DNA of 18,061 nt from Balneolia bacterium (lineage in GTDB: Bacteria > Bacteroidota > Rhodothermia > Balneolales > Cyclonatronaceae): NCBI GenBank assembly GCA_003567135.1, contig PXAI01000302.1, positions 1-18,061 of the forward strand. The letters are read 5' to 3'. Below the pieces are notes generated by a model. The model saw nothing but the letters and a program-made list of their open reading frames with translations, had not been told where the DNA came from and searched no databases. Below, in pieces: positions 1 through 7,373 of this stretch. Every line of letters begins with the position of its first letter. The first letter of the stretch is position 1. The position numbers and the translations under genes were made by a program.

Positions 1-407
1 AGCGTCAGAGTAAAGTGATCATTTTTTTCAATTCCGGTTACTGCGCCGTCCGTTCGCGTGAGGTATTCCTGATATTCAGCAAGTTGTTTTCGGGTTTCAT
101 TGAGGATTTCCGCCGGATTCTGTCCGTCTCTGCTGAACAGGTTATTTGCTCGTGGCGAAGTGCGGTTTCTCGGCAGGCCTTCATCTATCACAAGCACGCT
201 TCTTCGGCACCGACCCAGTCCCATCGCCGCTGATAAGCCGGCAAAACTGCCGCCTATGATCAGCGTATCGTAGAGTTTTTCGCCGTCGGCGTCGCCTGAA
301 AACGCATATCCAAGTTCTGAAGCCCGAACCCGCTTTCGCGTAAACGGAATCTGAAACAGAGCCCCGGTAAGGAGCGATGAGGTTTTGATAAACGATTTAC
401 GATCCAT
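1..407 (-). CDS. Partial thioredoxin-reductase-like NAD(P)/FAD oxidoreductase with an N-terminal leader
   Basis: The gene starts at an ATG at 405-407 and stays open for 135 codons to the window edge, so the C-terminal part is missing. Residues 1-20 (MDRKSFIKTSSLLTGALF...) form a hydrophobic leader with a Tat-like stretch, but RK replaces the twin arginine. The FAD-binding Rossmann motif is GGSFAG at residues 52-57, and the second strand ends in the acidic pair D75-E76 that normally binds the FAD ribose. The stretch around R80-N81 and N88-N89 and the DGQNPAEI segment are typical of the small TrxR-like flavoproteins annotated as NAD(P)/FAD-dependent oxidoreductases. The redox CxxC region lies outside the window, so a disulfide reductase role is unproven. 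Only 11 bases separate it from the upstream flavoprotein gene, so it is probably the third gene of that operon. A leader peptide on this family is unusual and suggests an exported or membrane-anchored enzyme. Confidence 0.8.
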   Translation of the reverse strand, partial: MDRKSFIKTSSLLTGALFQIPFTRKRVRASELGYAFSGDADGEKLYDTLIIGGSFAGLSAAMGLGRCRRSVLVIDEGLPRNRTSPRANNLFSRDGQNPAEILNETRKQLAEYQEYLTRTDGAVTGIEKNDHFTLT

Positions 408-418
408 ACATAATCACC

Positions 419-1687
419 TTAGGCTGATTTCTTTTCGGTTTTAGTAAAGGAGTTTACGGTCGTTTTAGAGTCGCTTTTAACATCCATCTTACAGTACTGA
501 TAGATTCTTTCGGCGGCCAGACGAGCCCCGGAAATATTTCTGGATACCGGCCCGATTTCGAGCTCGGCGAGGGCGCCGGTCACGAACAGGCCGTCATCCC
601 ATTGGAGGAACTCATCCGTAATGGGAAATCCGCAGGGCGCCTTTTCGAGACCGTACCGGGATGCCAGCTCGTGAGTCAACCTGCCACCCGGCAAGGATTC
701 GCCAAAACCTGTTGCCAGAACGATACAATTGGCTCCAAGACTATCGGCGTTTTTCAGATTCAGCAGTACTAAATCCTCCAGCATTTTGGTACAGCTTACG
801 ACCGTATCATGAACAATGGTTATCTGTTTGCGCTTTACGGCTGCGTTAAGCGCCGCCTGAAGTTCATGCGTGATGGTGCCCTTATTTCTGGCTTTGCTTA
901 TAATCCGGCGTCTTTTAACATAGCAGCCTACTCTTTGGTAACCATTCAGATACTTCGGACCCATCCAGCCCGGATCAGAATCAAAGTTGGCCTGCCTTAA
1001 GGGATAGGCCGTCAGCAGGATAATATTCCGTTCGCCGTTTTTCAGCGACAGCGCGGTTTGTACGCCCGACATGCCTCCGCCAATGACCACCACAGTACCC
1101 TTTTCAGGTATGGATTCCGGCGAATAATCGGGATCAAACACATGGCTGATTCGAACCCGTTCTGATTTCGCTTCAGCAGCCCACGAAGGCCATTCAGCCC
1201 GGTTACTTTGGCCCATTGCCAGGATTACATTTCGGCTCCGGATAATGCCGCTATCTGTTGAAACAGAATAACCATGTTCCGTTTTTTGGATATCCGACAC
1301 TAAGCCCTGAATATATATGTCGCTGAATCCGGTTCGTGACAGCAGCGAATCGGAGTGATCGTTGAAAAGGGAAAGCGCGGGTCTGTCATTGGGTGAGATG
1401 AACAGGGGTTTGCTGCTCTCAACATTTTGGGCAAAATGCTTGAGCGAAAAGGCCTCAATCTCCAGGTGATGAACCAGCGGAGAACGCAAATACTTCATTC
1501 CGATATTTGCAGCATTTCGTTTCCAATTCGCCAGCGGATCCGAATTTGGATCAATGATCCTGATCTGCTTTTTATCTGCAATCCGGTTCCTCAGCAGCAT
1601 ATTGGCCATAAAGCAACCGTGAACACCGCCGCCGACAATCAGCCATTCAAAAACCGGGGCCGGATTTATTTGCGCGTGTTCATTCAT
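419..1687 (-). CDS. FAD/NAD(P)-binding oxidoreductase (SidA/IucD-like fold)
   Basis: A 422-residue two-dinucleotide-binding flavoprotein. The FAD motif is GGGVHG at 19-24, and a second Rossmann motif, GGGMSG at 203-208, should bind NAD(P). An ATGFGE motif at 325-330 is the late FAD-contact motif of flavin monooxygenases and lysine/ornithine N-hydroxylases. The segment KYLRSPLVHHLE (65-76) resembles the FAD-NAD(P)-binding proteins grouped with SidA/IucD. Substrate and reaction cannot be read from the sequence: it may be an N-hydroxylase-like monooxygenase or a reductase. It begins 21 bases after the COG0523 GTPase stop and ends 11 bases before the TrxR-like gene, so the three are probably co-transcribed. 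This context hints at a role during metal, perhaps zinc, limitation. The C-terminal 20 residues are charged and probably disordered. Confidence 0.85.
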   Translation of the reverse strand: MNEHAQINPAPVFEWLIVGGGVHGCFMANMLLRNRIADKKQIRIIDPNSDPLANWKRNAANIGMKYLRSPLVHHLEIEAFSLKHFAQNVESSKPLFISPNDRPALSLFNDHSDSLLSRTGFSDIYIQGLVSDIQKTEHGYSVSTDSGIIRSRNVILAMGQSNRAEWPSWAAEAKSERVRISHVFDPDYSPESIPEKGTVVVIGGGMSGVQTALSLKNGERNIILLTAYPLRQANFDSDPGWMGPKYLNGYQRVGCYVKRRRIISKARNKGTITHELQAALNAAVKRKQITIVHDTVVSCTKMLEDLVLLNLKNADSLGANCIVLATGFGESLPGGRLTHELASRYGLEKAPCGFPITDEFLQWDDGLFVTGALAELEIGPVSRNISGARLAAERIYQYCKMDVKSDSKTTVNSFTKTEKKSA

Positions 1688-1708
1688 GGGCCTGAGTTTT
1701 GATACGAA

Positions 1709-2911
1709 TTATTCATCGCTCCACTCCGGCCACGGATCGGGAAACGTGCCGCCTTTTTTATAGTACTCCACTTCCTCGGCATCGCACAGGCAAACCTCCA
1801 TTTCCTCCATCAACTTAGCTTTGTCCAGATTCTGGCCAATCAGAACAAGTTCGTTAAAACGGTCACCAAAATCTCTGCTCCAGCGCTCCATGATGCGCTC
1901 CTCGTTTGCCTGAAATGAGGGATGCTGATTACGTTTGATTTTCGGCATCGAATCCCACCAAACGCCTGCCCGGTGCGTATTCACAGAACTGCCCGCCTGA
2001 CTCCAGCTAACCGCAATATCAGGCCGGGATGCGATCCAGATCAGCCCCTTTGAGCGAAGTACGTTTGCGGGCCAGTAATTATTGATGTAATCATAAAGCC
2101 TGCCCGGATGAAACGGCTTCCTGGTTCGCAGAACCACCGAACTGATGCCGTATTCCTCGGTTTCCGGCGTATGTTCGTTTTCCAGCTCGCGAATCCAGCC
2201 GGCCGAAACTGACGTGGTTTCGTAATCGAACAGGCCGGTGTTCAGGATGTTATTCAGGTCGATTTCCGAATGTTTAGTCCGGAATATTTTAGCTCCGGGA
2301 TTCAGGCGCTTAATCGTCGCTTCAATCAGCGTGAGCTTTTCTTCATCGACGAGGTCGGTTTTGTTGATCAGAATGACGTTGGCAAACTCCACCTGATCAA
2401 TCAGCAGATGCGAAATATTGCGCTCATTCTCAGGCGTATCATTCCAGCCGCGGTCGATCAGCGTTTCCACCGATGCCAGATTGTTGTAAAACGTGGATGA
2501 ATCCACTACAGTTACCATCGTATCCAGCTTACTGACTTCCGAAAGGTTGACCTGAAGATCCGGCATATCGAAATAAAAGGTCTGCGCCACCGGAAGCGGC
2601 TCGGAAATACCGGTACTTTCAATAAGCAGATAGTCGAACCGACCTTCCTGCGCCAGACGCCCGACCTCATCAATTAAATCTTCCCGCAGGGTGCAGCAAA
2701 TGCAGCCGTTGCTCATTTCCACAAGACGCTCCTCCGTTTGGGAAAGCGCCCCGGTATCTTCGACAAGACGGGCATCAATATTGACCTCGCTCATGTCGTT
2801 TACGATTACGGCCACCTTCATCTGCTGCTTGTTATGAAGGATGTGGTTTAGTAATGTGGTTTTGCCAGATCCGAGAAATCCGCTTAATACGGTTACGGGA
2901 AGTTTTTTCAT
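1709..2911 (-). CDS. COG0523/CobW-family metal-chaperone GTPase
   Basis: A 400-residue G3E-family P-loop GTPase. The Walker A region is GFLGSGKTT at 11-19, the metal-binding CxCC signature is C70-I-C72-C73, and the guanine-specificity motif NKTD is at 183-186. The ESTGISEP segment (98-105) follows the usual family pattern. The C-terminal part from about residue 255 is a CobW_C-like domain. Family members deliver zinc, cobalt or nickel to client enzymes, and several are induced when zinc is scarce; the metal here is not determined by the sequence. The ATG at 2911 gives the expected N-terminus, with the P-loop starting about ten residues in. It is the first gene of the operon and is preceded by a palindromic candidate operator at 2961-2975. 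An upstream extension in another frame is not supported. Confidence 0.92.
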   Translation of the reverse strand: MKKLPVTVLSGFLGSGKTTLLNHILHNKQQMKVAVIVNDMSEVNIDARLVEDTGALSQTEERLVEMSNGCICCTLREDLIDEVGRLAQEGRFDYLLIESTGISEPLPVAQTFYFDMPDLQVNLSEVSKLDTMVTVVDSSTFYNNLASVETLIDRGWNDTPENERNISHLLIDQVEFANVILINKTDLVDEEKLTLIEATIKRLNPGAKIFRTKHSEIDLNNILNTGLFDYETTSVSAGWIRELENEHTPETEEYGISSVVLRTRKPFHPGRLYDYINNYWPANVLRSKGLIWIASRPDIAVSWSQAGSSVNTHRAGVWWDSMPKIKRNQHPSFQANEERIMERWSRDFGDRFNELVLIGQNLDKAKLMEEMEVCLCDAEEVEYYKKGGTFPDPWPEWSDE

Positions 2912-3233
2912 TGAGATTTGGGAGAAATGTAACTTGTGTGATATTTAGCCGCACTGTAAACGCAACTTTGTTGCAATATATGAGGGTTTGAACTAACACA
3001 CAAGATTCATTTGGGGAAGGGAGAAGGGCATAGCCAGAATTATTTACCGATTTCAGCAAGTAAACATCGCGATCAAAACTACAGATCTTACCTGTGTACC
3101 TTCAAATTGAGTGATTAAACAGCAAACCGTGGGGTATCGGAATTTGACAGCTGCTATTCTCGTCAGAATCCGAAACCTTTCTCCAAAACCACGTATCATC
3201 ATATTATCCAGTCACCTCTTAATTCAATCAGGT
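2912..3233. other. Divergent intergenic region (322 bp)
   Basis: This gap separates the minus-strand COG0523 operon from the plus-strand PH-domain gene and must hold promoters for both. The palindrome at 2961-2975 is the clearest element. A TTGACA hexamer occurs at 3144-3149 on the plus strand, but no good -10 box follows at the usual distance. I see no RNA gene or convincing ORF here. Confidence 0.5.
2961..2975 (-). promoter_or_regulatory. Candidate operator palindrome upstream of the COG0523 gene
   Basis: On the minus strand this reads TGCAACAAAGTTGCG. GCAAC and GTTGC are perfect inverted arms around a 3-base centre (2962-2974). It lies about 50 bases before the start codon of the metal-chaperone gene. 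Size and symmetry fit a dimeric regulator such as a Fur/Zur-family protein. That COG0523 genes are often Zur targets is family knowledge; assigning Zur to this site is inference. Confidence 0.4.
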
Positions 3234-3710
3234 ATGCAAACAAAAACTCTTTACAGGGCGCCGTGGGATTTTCTCCTGATTTTTATCACGAGCTTCGTAG
3301 TGGTATTCCTTTTGGGGATGAATATCCTGTTCGAATCGCAATCCGTTATCGGGGTACTTCTCGCAGGGGGCATCATCATGGGCTGCGCGGCGTTTGGAGT
3401 GTACGGTTACAGCATTCAGGACGGCACCCTGAAAATTCTTCGCCTGGGTTGGTCAACTAACATTGCCCTTTCAGACATCGAAAGCGTGGAGTACAAACCA
3501 AATGCCGGAATGGGCTCCATTCGTGTGATGGGAATCGGCGGCGTTTTTGGATACATCGGCCGTTTCAGAAATGGTGTACTGGGTCACTACAAAGCCTACG
3601 CCACGCACCGCAAAAAAAGCGTCGTGATCCAGACAAAGAAGAAAGAATACTTCTTAATTACACCCGATGACCCTGAGGGTTTTGTTCAGGTTTTGAGTGA
3701 GAGGATCTGA
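3234..3710 (+). CDS. Small membrane protein with bacterial PH domain
   Basis: From the ATG at 3234 the protein is 158 residues. Two hydrophobic helices (about 12-30 and 37-56) form a hairpin anchor, followed by a beta-rich domain at 58-155. The second half has the pattern of the small bacterial PH-like family (bPH, DUF2679-like): a glycine-rich GGVFGYIGRF (102-111), a YATHRK turn (122-127) and a C-terminal ITPDDPEGF (142-150). Its function is unknown; such proteins may act as membrane-associated scaffolds. The frame is open upstream to 3111, but the extra 41 residues show no membrane or domain features and add an unlikely arginine-rich stretch, so I prefer 3234, although its Shine-Dalgarno (TCAGG) is weak. 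The gene stands alone, divergent from the COG0523 operon and convergent with the ATP-grasp operon. Confidence 0.75.
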   Translation: MQTKTLYRAPWDFLLIFITSFVVVFLLGMNILFESQSVIGVLLAGGIIMGCAAFGVYGYSIQDGTLKILRLGWSTNIALSDIESVEYKPNAGMGSIRVMGIGGVFGYIGRFRNGVLGHYKAYATHRKKSVVIQTKKKEYFLITPDDPEGFVQVLSERI

Positions 3711-3744
3711 CATTTAAAAACAAAGAACGTTCTTATTTCGGGCC

Positions 3745-3774
3745 TGTAGGGACAGGGCAGGCCCTGTCCCTACA
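3745..3774. repeat. REP-like perfect palindrome
   Basis: Two 14-base arms (TGTAGGGACAGGGC and its exact complement) flank a 2-base centre, AG. The form matches the dispersed REP-type palindromes (GTAGGG...CCCTAC) common in environmental bacterial genomes. It sits 35 bases after the PH gene stop, so it could also serve as a bidirectional terminator for the convergent genes, although no U-tract follows. Confidence 0.75.
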
Positions 3775-3977
3775 CAATTGATTTTTAATGACCTGATTAA
3801 TCAATAATCCAACACCAACCCCATTTTGAATGATTGTTGTTCAGCCTGCTCCGACCCCTCGGAGAGAAAAACGATCTTTCCATAATAAACCAGCTACTGG
3901 TTTAAAACATGCTCTTTTTTGATCTGATTTCAAAATCCCCCCATAGTTAGTTGTACCGACTATCCCGGTAAAGCTTC

Positions 3978-4174
3978 GTTACCTTTTGTGCGGACAAAAG
4001 GTAACCCAAAAACCGCCGGCTGGGATAAAATGGCTAAACCTCCGCTGCATTGCGCTAAATAAAATCAATGCTCCGTAACCTCAGTAGCTAATTTCCAGGC
4101 TGGTCAGCGGTATGATTTTATTCTTAACGCTTCACTCCGCTACGGTTCTTAACGCCATTTTATCCATAGGCCGG
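3978..4174. repeat. Structured intergenic element with a 12-bp hairpin and nested inverted repeats
   Basis: A perfect 12-bp hairpin (3978-3989 with 3994-4005, loop GCGG) opens the element. Then come nested pairs: CCGGC/GCCGG (4016-4020 with 4170-4174), GGATAAAATGGC/GCCATTTTATCC (4023-4034 with 4154-4165) and AATAAAATCA/TGATTTTATT (4058-4067 with 4113-4122). The pairs are concentric, so one strand could fold into a long interrupted stem closed at its base by the GC-rich pair. No ORF fits. I think it is a dispersed non-coding repeat rather than a single-copy RNA, but copy number cannot be judged from one window. Confidence 0.65.
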
Positions 4175-4231
4175 ATTTCTTTATTCCTGAAAAAGACATT
4201 CAATTTCAAAACCACTTCTCCACACAGCACA

Positions 4232-4252
4232 AATTCTGAATTCTGAATTCTG
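4232..4252. repeat. Tandem heptamer AATTCTG x3
   Basis: Three exact copies of AATTCTG are followed by related TTTTGAATT-like text to about 4285. This is low-complexity intergenic sequence just past the end of the ATP-grasp operon. No function is evident. Confidence 0.6.
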
Positions 4253-4297
4253 GCATTTTGAATTATACATTTTGAACTTTGAATTTGCCCCCGCCTT

Positions 4298-5656
4298 CTA
4301 TCTCAAATATCTCGCAATAAACATCGGAAGTGATCCGCCTCCGGCGGTTACGTTGGCGAGGTTGTCGAAGGCGGTTCGGGTGAGACAGCCTCCCATCATT
4401 GGTCCGTTGAGGTATGGATCGAGATCAATAATTGTTTCTTTATCTTCCCAGTTGCCGTTTATTTTGAGCATGAAGGGCTGTTTGCTGATATCCACGATTT
4501 CCTGAACTACGAAATCAGTTTTCAGAGCCTTGTCAATAGCGTCATCCCACTCTTTTTGCGTGCAGCGGAAACCGAGCACAACGCCGTGTCCGCCGTAATC
4601 GTCGTTGGGTTTTATAACAAAGCGTTCGGGGTGCTTTCTGATCATCGGCAGCAGATCTACTTCACGGCCCATGTAGCGCTCTTTTCGGTCACGCAGTTTT
4701 CGCGTCCACGGAATGTGCTGACGTATCGCCTTAATCTCCGCATTGTCCAGCACCGACATATACGCAGAATCTGTCAGTAGTGAAAAGATGTGCTTTTTGT
4801 GCACCAGCTTGGTTCGGAAAGAGTTGAGGAAACAGGTTTTCTGAGCACGGTATCCTTCCATGTAATTTCCGCAATCATCGATGATGTCGAAAAACTCGTT
4901 CATCAAAAGCCGTCGATAGAGAATGTCAATTTTGCGTCCGTTCGCGTAGATAAAGCCGTCTTTGATCTCCAGATTCCGGGGATCAGCAATTTCGCACGGC
5001 ATCCCGAGGCCTTCGAGATAGTTTTTGATCAGCAAAAATTCAGGATATGTCGGGATATCCAGATGATCCACAATGGCGAATGCCGGACGATCCTCGCGGC
5101 CGTCAAATTCTTCGTGATACACACTCAGAAACCCGTGTACGAGATGCTCCAGTGGCGAGACAAACCGCACGGGATAGCGCTCGGTGAATTTCTGGAAAAT
5201 GGGGAGCTTCCGGTAGATTTTCGCCATTTCATGGCAGTAGGCAATTCCGGCCGGCGACTCCGCGTTCAGCTCCACAAATTTAAAGGAGTTGTGCGTCAGA
5301 AACGCATCAAGACGCGCCGAAGCCGACATCCGGATTACGTTGGTCGGTATCGCCGCCAGCTCAATTTCCCGTTCAGTCATGCCCAGCTCGCGGAGCGTGT
5401 GCATGTTGTTGAAAAACGCTGCCGAAATTTTGAGTATAGCCTGCCGGATCACATAAACCGTATCCTGAATGTACTGATACGTGCCCTCAGAAAGGATCAT
5501 CGGCGTGAGCGACGCAGAAAGCGGACGCCCGCCAAAAAGCGTATTGTGTTCGTTCTGAAGGTGCATAAGCATATCATGCTGCTCATCGGCCGCCTTCATA
5601 TCTGACGCAATCAGATACCGGTAGTAGTCAAACGCCTCTTTACTTCGGTCAAGCAT
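4298..5656 (-). CDS. Circularly permuted ATP-grasp ligase
   Basis: A 452-residue protein with ATP-grasp motifs in permuted order. The metal-binding E-x-N motif, normally near the C-terminus, comes first (FVELNAESPAG, E129 and N131). The ATP-phosphate-binding lysine and glycine-rich loop come late (FVIKPNDDYGGHG, K349 and 355-358), followed by the adenine-hinge strand VVQEI (383-387). The C-terminus (RTAFDNLANVTAGGGSLP, 427-444) matches the end of circularly permuted ATP-grasp proteins. The family forms amide or peptide bonds using ATP; the substrate is unknown. Its ATG lies within the end of the preceding ligase gene (8-bp overlap, ATGCTTGA), which implies translational coupling and a shared pathway. 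It is the last gene of the operon. Confidence 0.85.
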   Translation of the reverse strand: MLDRSKEAFDYYRYLIASDMKAADEQHDMLMHLQNEHNTLFGGRPLSASLTPMILSEGTYQYIQDTVYVIRQAILKISAAFFNNMHTLRELGMTEREIELAAIPTNVIRMSASARLDAFLTHNSFKFVELNAESPAGIAYCHEMAKIYRKLPIFQKFTERYPVRFVSPLEHLVHGFLSVYHEEFDGREDRPAFAIVDHLDIPTYPEFLLIKNYLEGLGMPCEIADPRNLEIKDGFIYANGRKIDILYRRLLMNEFFDIIDDCGNYMEGYRAQKTCFLNSFRTKLVHKKHIFSLLTDSAYMSVLDNAEIKAIRQHIPWTRKLRDRKERYMGREVDLLPMIRKHPERFVIKPNDDYGGHGVVLGFRCTQKEWDDAIDKALKTDFVVQEIVDISKQPFMLKINGNWEDKETIIDLDPYLNGPMMGGCLTRTAFDNLANVTAGGGSLPMFIARYLR

Positions 5657-6590
5657 TGGGTTCCAGCAGTCCGTTGATGGTGAACTGGGCTGAACGTTTC
5701 TTTTCGAAAGCTTTACTTACGGCAAACTCGGCCATGTGGCGCACAATCCAGTCGAAGTTTTCTGCGCCAACAGAGTGGTAATCGGCATCCGGCGCCGGAT
5801 TCATGAAATCAATGGCGTACGGAATACCGTCGCGCACGGCAAACTCAACCGTGTTCATATCGTAACCGAGCGCCTTGCAAAGCGCGAGCACATCCCGCTG
5901 CACTTTCTTCAGGAGTTTCGGCTCGATAGGCTCTTCGGATACATCATAATAACGGCGATGCTCGTCGGCGCCCGGATTGTATTTCATCACATGCACATAT
6001 TTTTGGCCGATTCCGTAGCAGCGGAAATACTCTTTGAATTCGATGCCTTCCTGAAGCATCATGCAAAGCGTGTCGGATTTGTTATAGGCTTCAAAAAACT
6101 CTTCCGCATTGTTCACTTTGGAAACGTCGCGCCAGCCTCCCCCGTCGAACGGTTTCAGGAAGGACGGAAATCCCACGTATGCGAAAACGCGATCCCAGTC
6201 AACCGGATAGTTCAGATTTCGGAAGGATGAACTCTGGGTATTTGGCGGATGCTGCTTGTGCGGTAAAATCACCGTTTTGGGTACGGCTACGTTCGCTTTT
6301 TGTGCGATTACGTTGTCGATAAATTTATCATCGGCGCTCCACCAGAACGGATTGTTGATGATGTAGGTACCCTTCAGCGCGGCCCATTTCAGGTACGAAC
6401 GGTAAAACGGAACCTCGTGGGAGATCCGGTCGATGATCACATCGTAGCCGGGATCGTCGTCCATCGAAATGGCGTCGATGCTAACAAATTCTGCGTGAAC
6501 CCCTTTTGAGCCGTACTCCTCATTAACATGGTGAATAAATGCTTCCGGAAACGTGGTTTCCATTCCTCTTAAAAATCCGATCTTCTTCAT
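5649..6590 (-). CDS. RimK/D-Ala-ligase-like ATP-grasp ligase
   Basis: A 313-residue ATP-grasp enzyme in the usual domain order. An N-terminal pre-ATP-grasp domain (1-75) is followed by NNPFWWSADDKF (79-90) and VPKTVILP (103-110), as in RimK and D-Ala ligases. The phosphate-binding lysine and glycine loop are K146 and GGGW at 150-153. The adenine hinge is near Q180-E181. The Mg-binding residues are E249, D261 and N264 in the segment EFAVRDGIPYAIDFMNP. Enzymes of this fold activate a carboxylate as acyl-phosphate and join it to an amine. The gene follows the hydrolase by 27 bases and overlaps the permuted ligase by 8, so two different ligases probably act on the same molecule. I cannot identify the substrate. 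Confidence 0.88.
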   Translation of the reverse strand: MKKIGFLRGMETTFPEAFIHHVNEEYGSKGVHAEFVSIDAISMDDDPGYDVIIDRISHEVPFYRSYLKWAALKGTYIINNPFWWSADDKFIDNVIAQKANVAVPKTVILPHKQHPPNTQSSSFRNLNYPVDWDRVFAYVGFPSFLKPFDGGGWRDVSKVNNAEEFFEAYNKSDTLCMMLQEGIEFKEYFRCYGIGQKYVHVMKYNPGADEHRRYYDVSEEPIEPKLLKKVQRDVLALCKALGYDMNTVEFAVRDGIPYAIDFMNPAPDADYHSVGAENFDWIVRHMAEFAVSKAFEKKRSAQFTINGLLEPNA

Positions 6591-6617
6591 AGCAATTGTT
6601 GTTTTTCAGTTCAGGTT

Positions 6618-7331
6618 TCAGGGCAGGTGCTTCAGAATCATCCTTCGCCAGGCCGGCCAGTCGTGAATCACGCCGGGCCCCCAGATATCCAGCTCATACC
6701 AGATTCCCTTCTCATATAAAAGATGACAGAAATGACGGTTCGCGTCAAGACAAATATCGTGATCGCCGGCCACAAAGCGTAAATCAGTAGCGCGGATATG
6801 CTCCAGGTGATGATGATCGGTCATGTTCGGGATGTAATCCACGGGATTGTTGAAATAGACGTTATCATCATATCCCCCTTCAAAAAATGAGCGGATGTCG
6901 AACTTGCCGCTCATGGCGATCAGCTTGCCGAAAAACCAGGGATGCTTCAGCACCAGGTTCGCCGCGTGATAGGCACCAAAACTTGCGCCTGCCGCAATGA
7001 TATGCCGGTTTTCGTTACGATTGTGGATGAATGGAATCACCTCATCGGTAACATATCGCTCGTATTGTTTATGGCGGGAAATCCGCGTAAACGCATCGGC
7101 GTGGCGGTTATAAAAACTTTCGCCGTCCACTGAATCCAGGCAAAAAAGCTGGTTCATTCCGTTGTTGAGCTGGTGCTGCAGTGTATCCACCATTTTGAAA
7201 TCTTCCCACTCGAAAAATCGCCCCTGGCTGGAAGGGAACGTCAGCACCGGCGCACCGGAATGACCAAAAATCAGAAGTTCCATTTCTCTGCCCAGACTCG
7301 GGCTCCACCATTTTACATATTCCCTGTGCAT
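6618..7331 (-). CDS. Alpha/beta-hydrolase (esterase-like) of the ATP-grasp operon
   Basis: A 237-residue serine hydrolase of the putative esterase type (esterase D/PF00756-like). The nucleophile elbow is G-A-S117-F-G (115-119). Acid candidates are D190 and D192 in AGDHDICLDAN, and the general base is H223 in VIHDWPAWRR, so a complete triad is present. No signal peptide is seen, so it should be cytoplasmic. It is the first gene of the operon and lies 27 bases before the RimK-like ligase. That arrangement suggests it cleaves, transfers or proof-reads an acyl, ester or peptide product of the two ligases. This coupling is inferred from position only. A candidate promoter with a perfect TATAAT lies about 60 bases upstream. 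Confidence 0.85.
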   Translation of the reverse strand: MHREYVKWWSPSLGREMELLIFGHSGAPVLTFPSSQGRFFEWEDFKMVDTLQHQLNNGMNQLFCLDSVDGESFYNRHADAFTRISRHKQYERYVTDEVIPFIHNRNENRHIIAAGASFGAYHAANLVLKHPWFFGKLIAMSGKFDIRSFFEGGYDDNVYFNNPVDYIPNMTDHHHLEHIRATDLRFVAGDHDICLDANRHFCHLLYEKGIWYELDIWGPGVIHDWPAWRRMILKHLP

Positions 7332-7373
7332 ATGCCGATTAAATACCTGAAATTGTTTTTATTGTAGTTAATT

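Larger units (their letters stand above)
3711..4297. other. Gene-free region (587 bp) with palindromes and low-complexity repeats
   Basis: This gap lies between two convergent genes. It contains a 30-bp perfect palindrome (3745-3774), a small hairpin CTCCGA-cccc-TCGGAG (3849-3864), a nested inverted-repeat element (3978-4174), and a tandem heptamer AATTCTG x3 (4232-4252) followed by AT-rich TTTTGAA text. No reading frame here looks like protein. Any of the GC-rich hairpins could stop transcription from both sides. Confidence 0.7.

Noticed and set aside
15..233. 72-codon plus-strand frame at the left edge
   Set aside because: It is antisense to the flavoprotein reading, which has a proper FAD motif and continues off the window.
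2832..3059. 75-codon minus-strand frame overlapping the start of the COG0523 gene
   Set aside because: It reads the P-loop region in the wrong frame and its product has no family features.
3978..4005. CRISPR repeat or rho-independent terminator
   Set aside because: The hairpin occurs once, without spacers, and is not followed by a T-run.
4790..5605. 271-codon plus-strand frame
   Set aside because: It lies opposite the permuted ATP-grasp gene, which has clear motifs; the plus frame has no recognisable domain and is a shadow.
5736..6230. 164-codon plus-strand frame
   Set aside because: Antisense to the RimK-like ATP-grasp gene, with no domain features.
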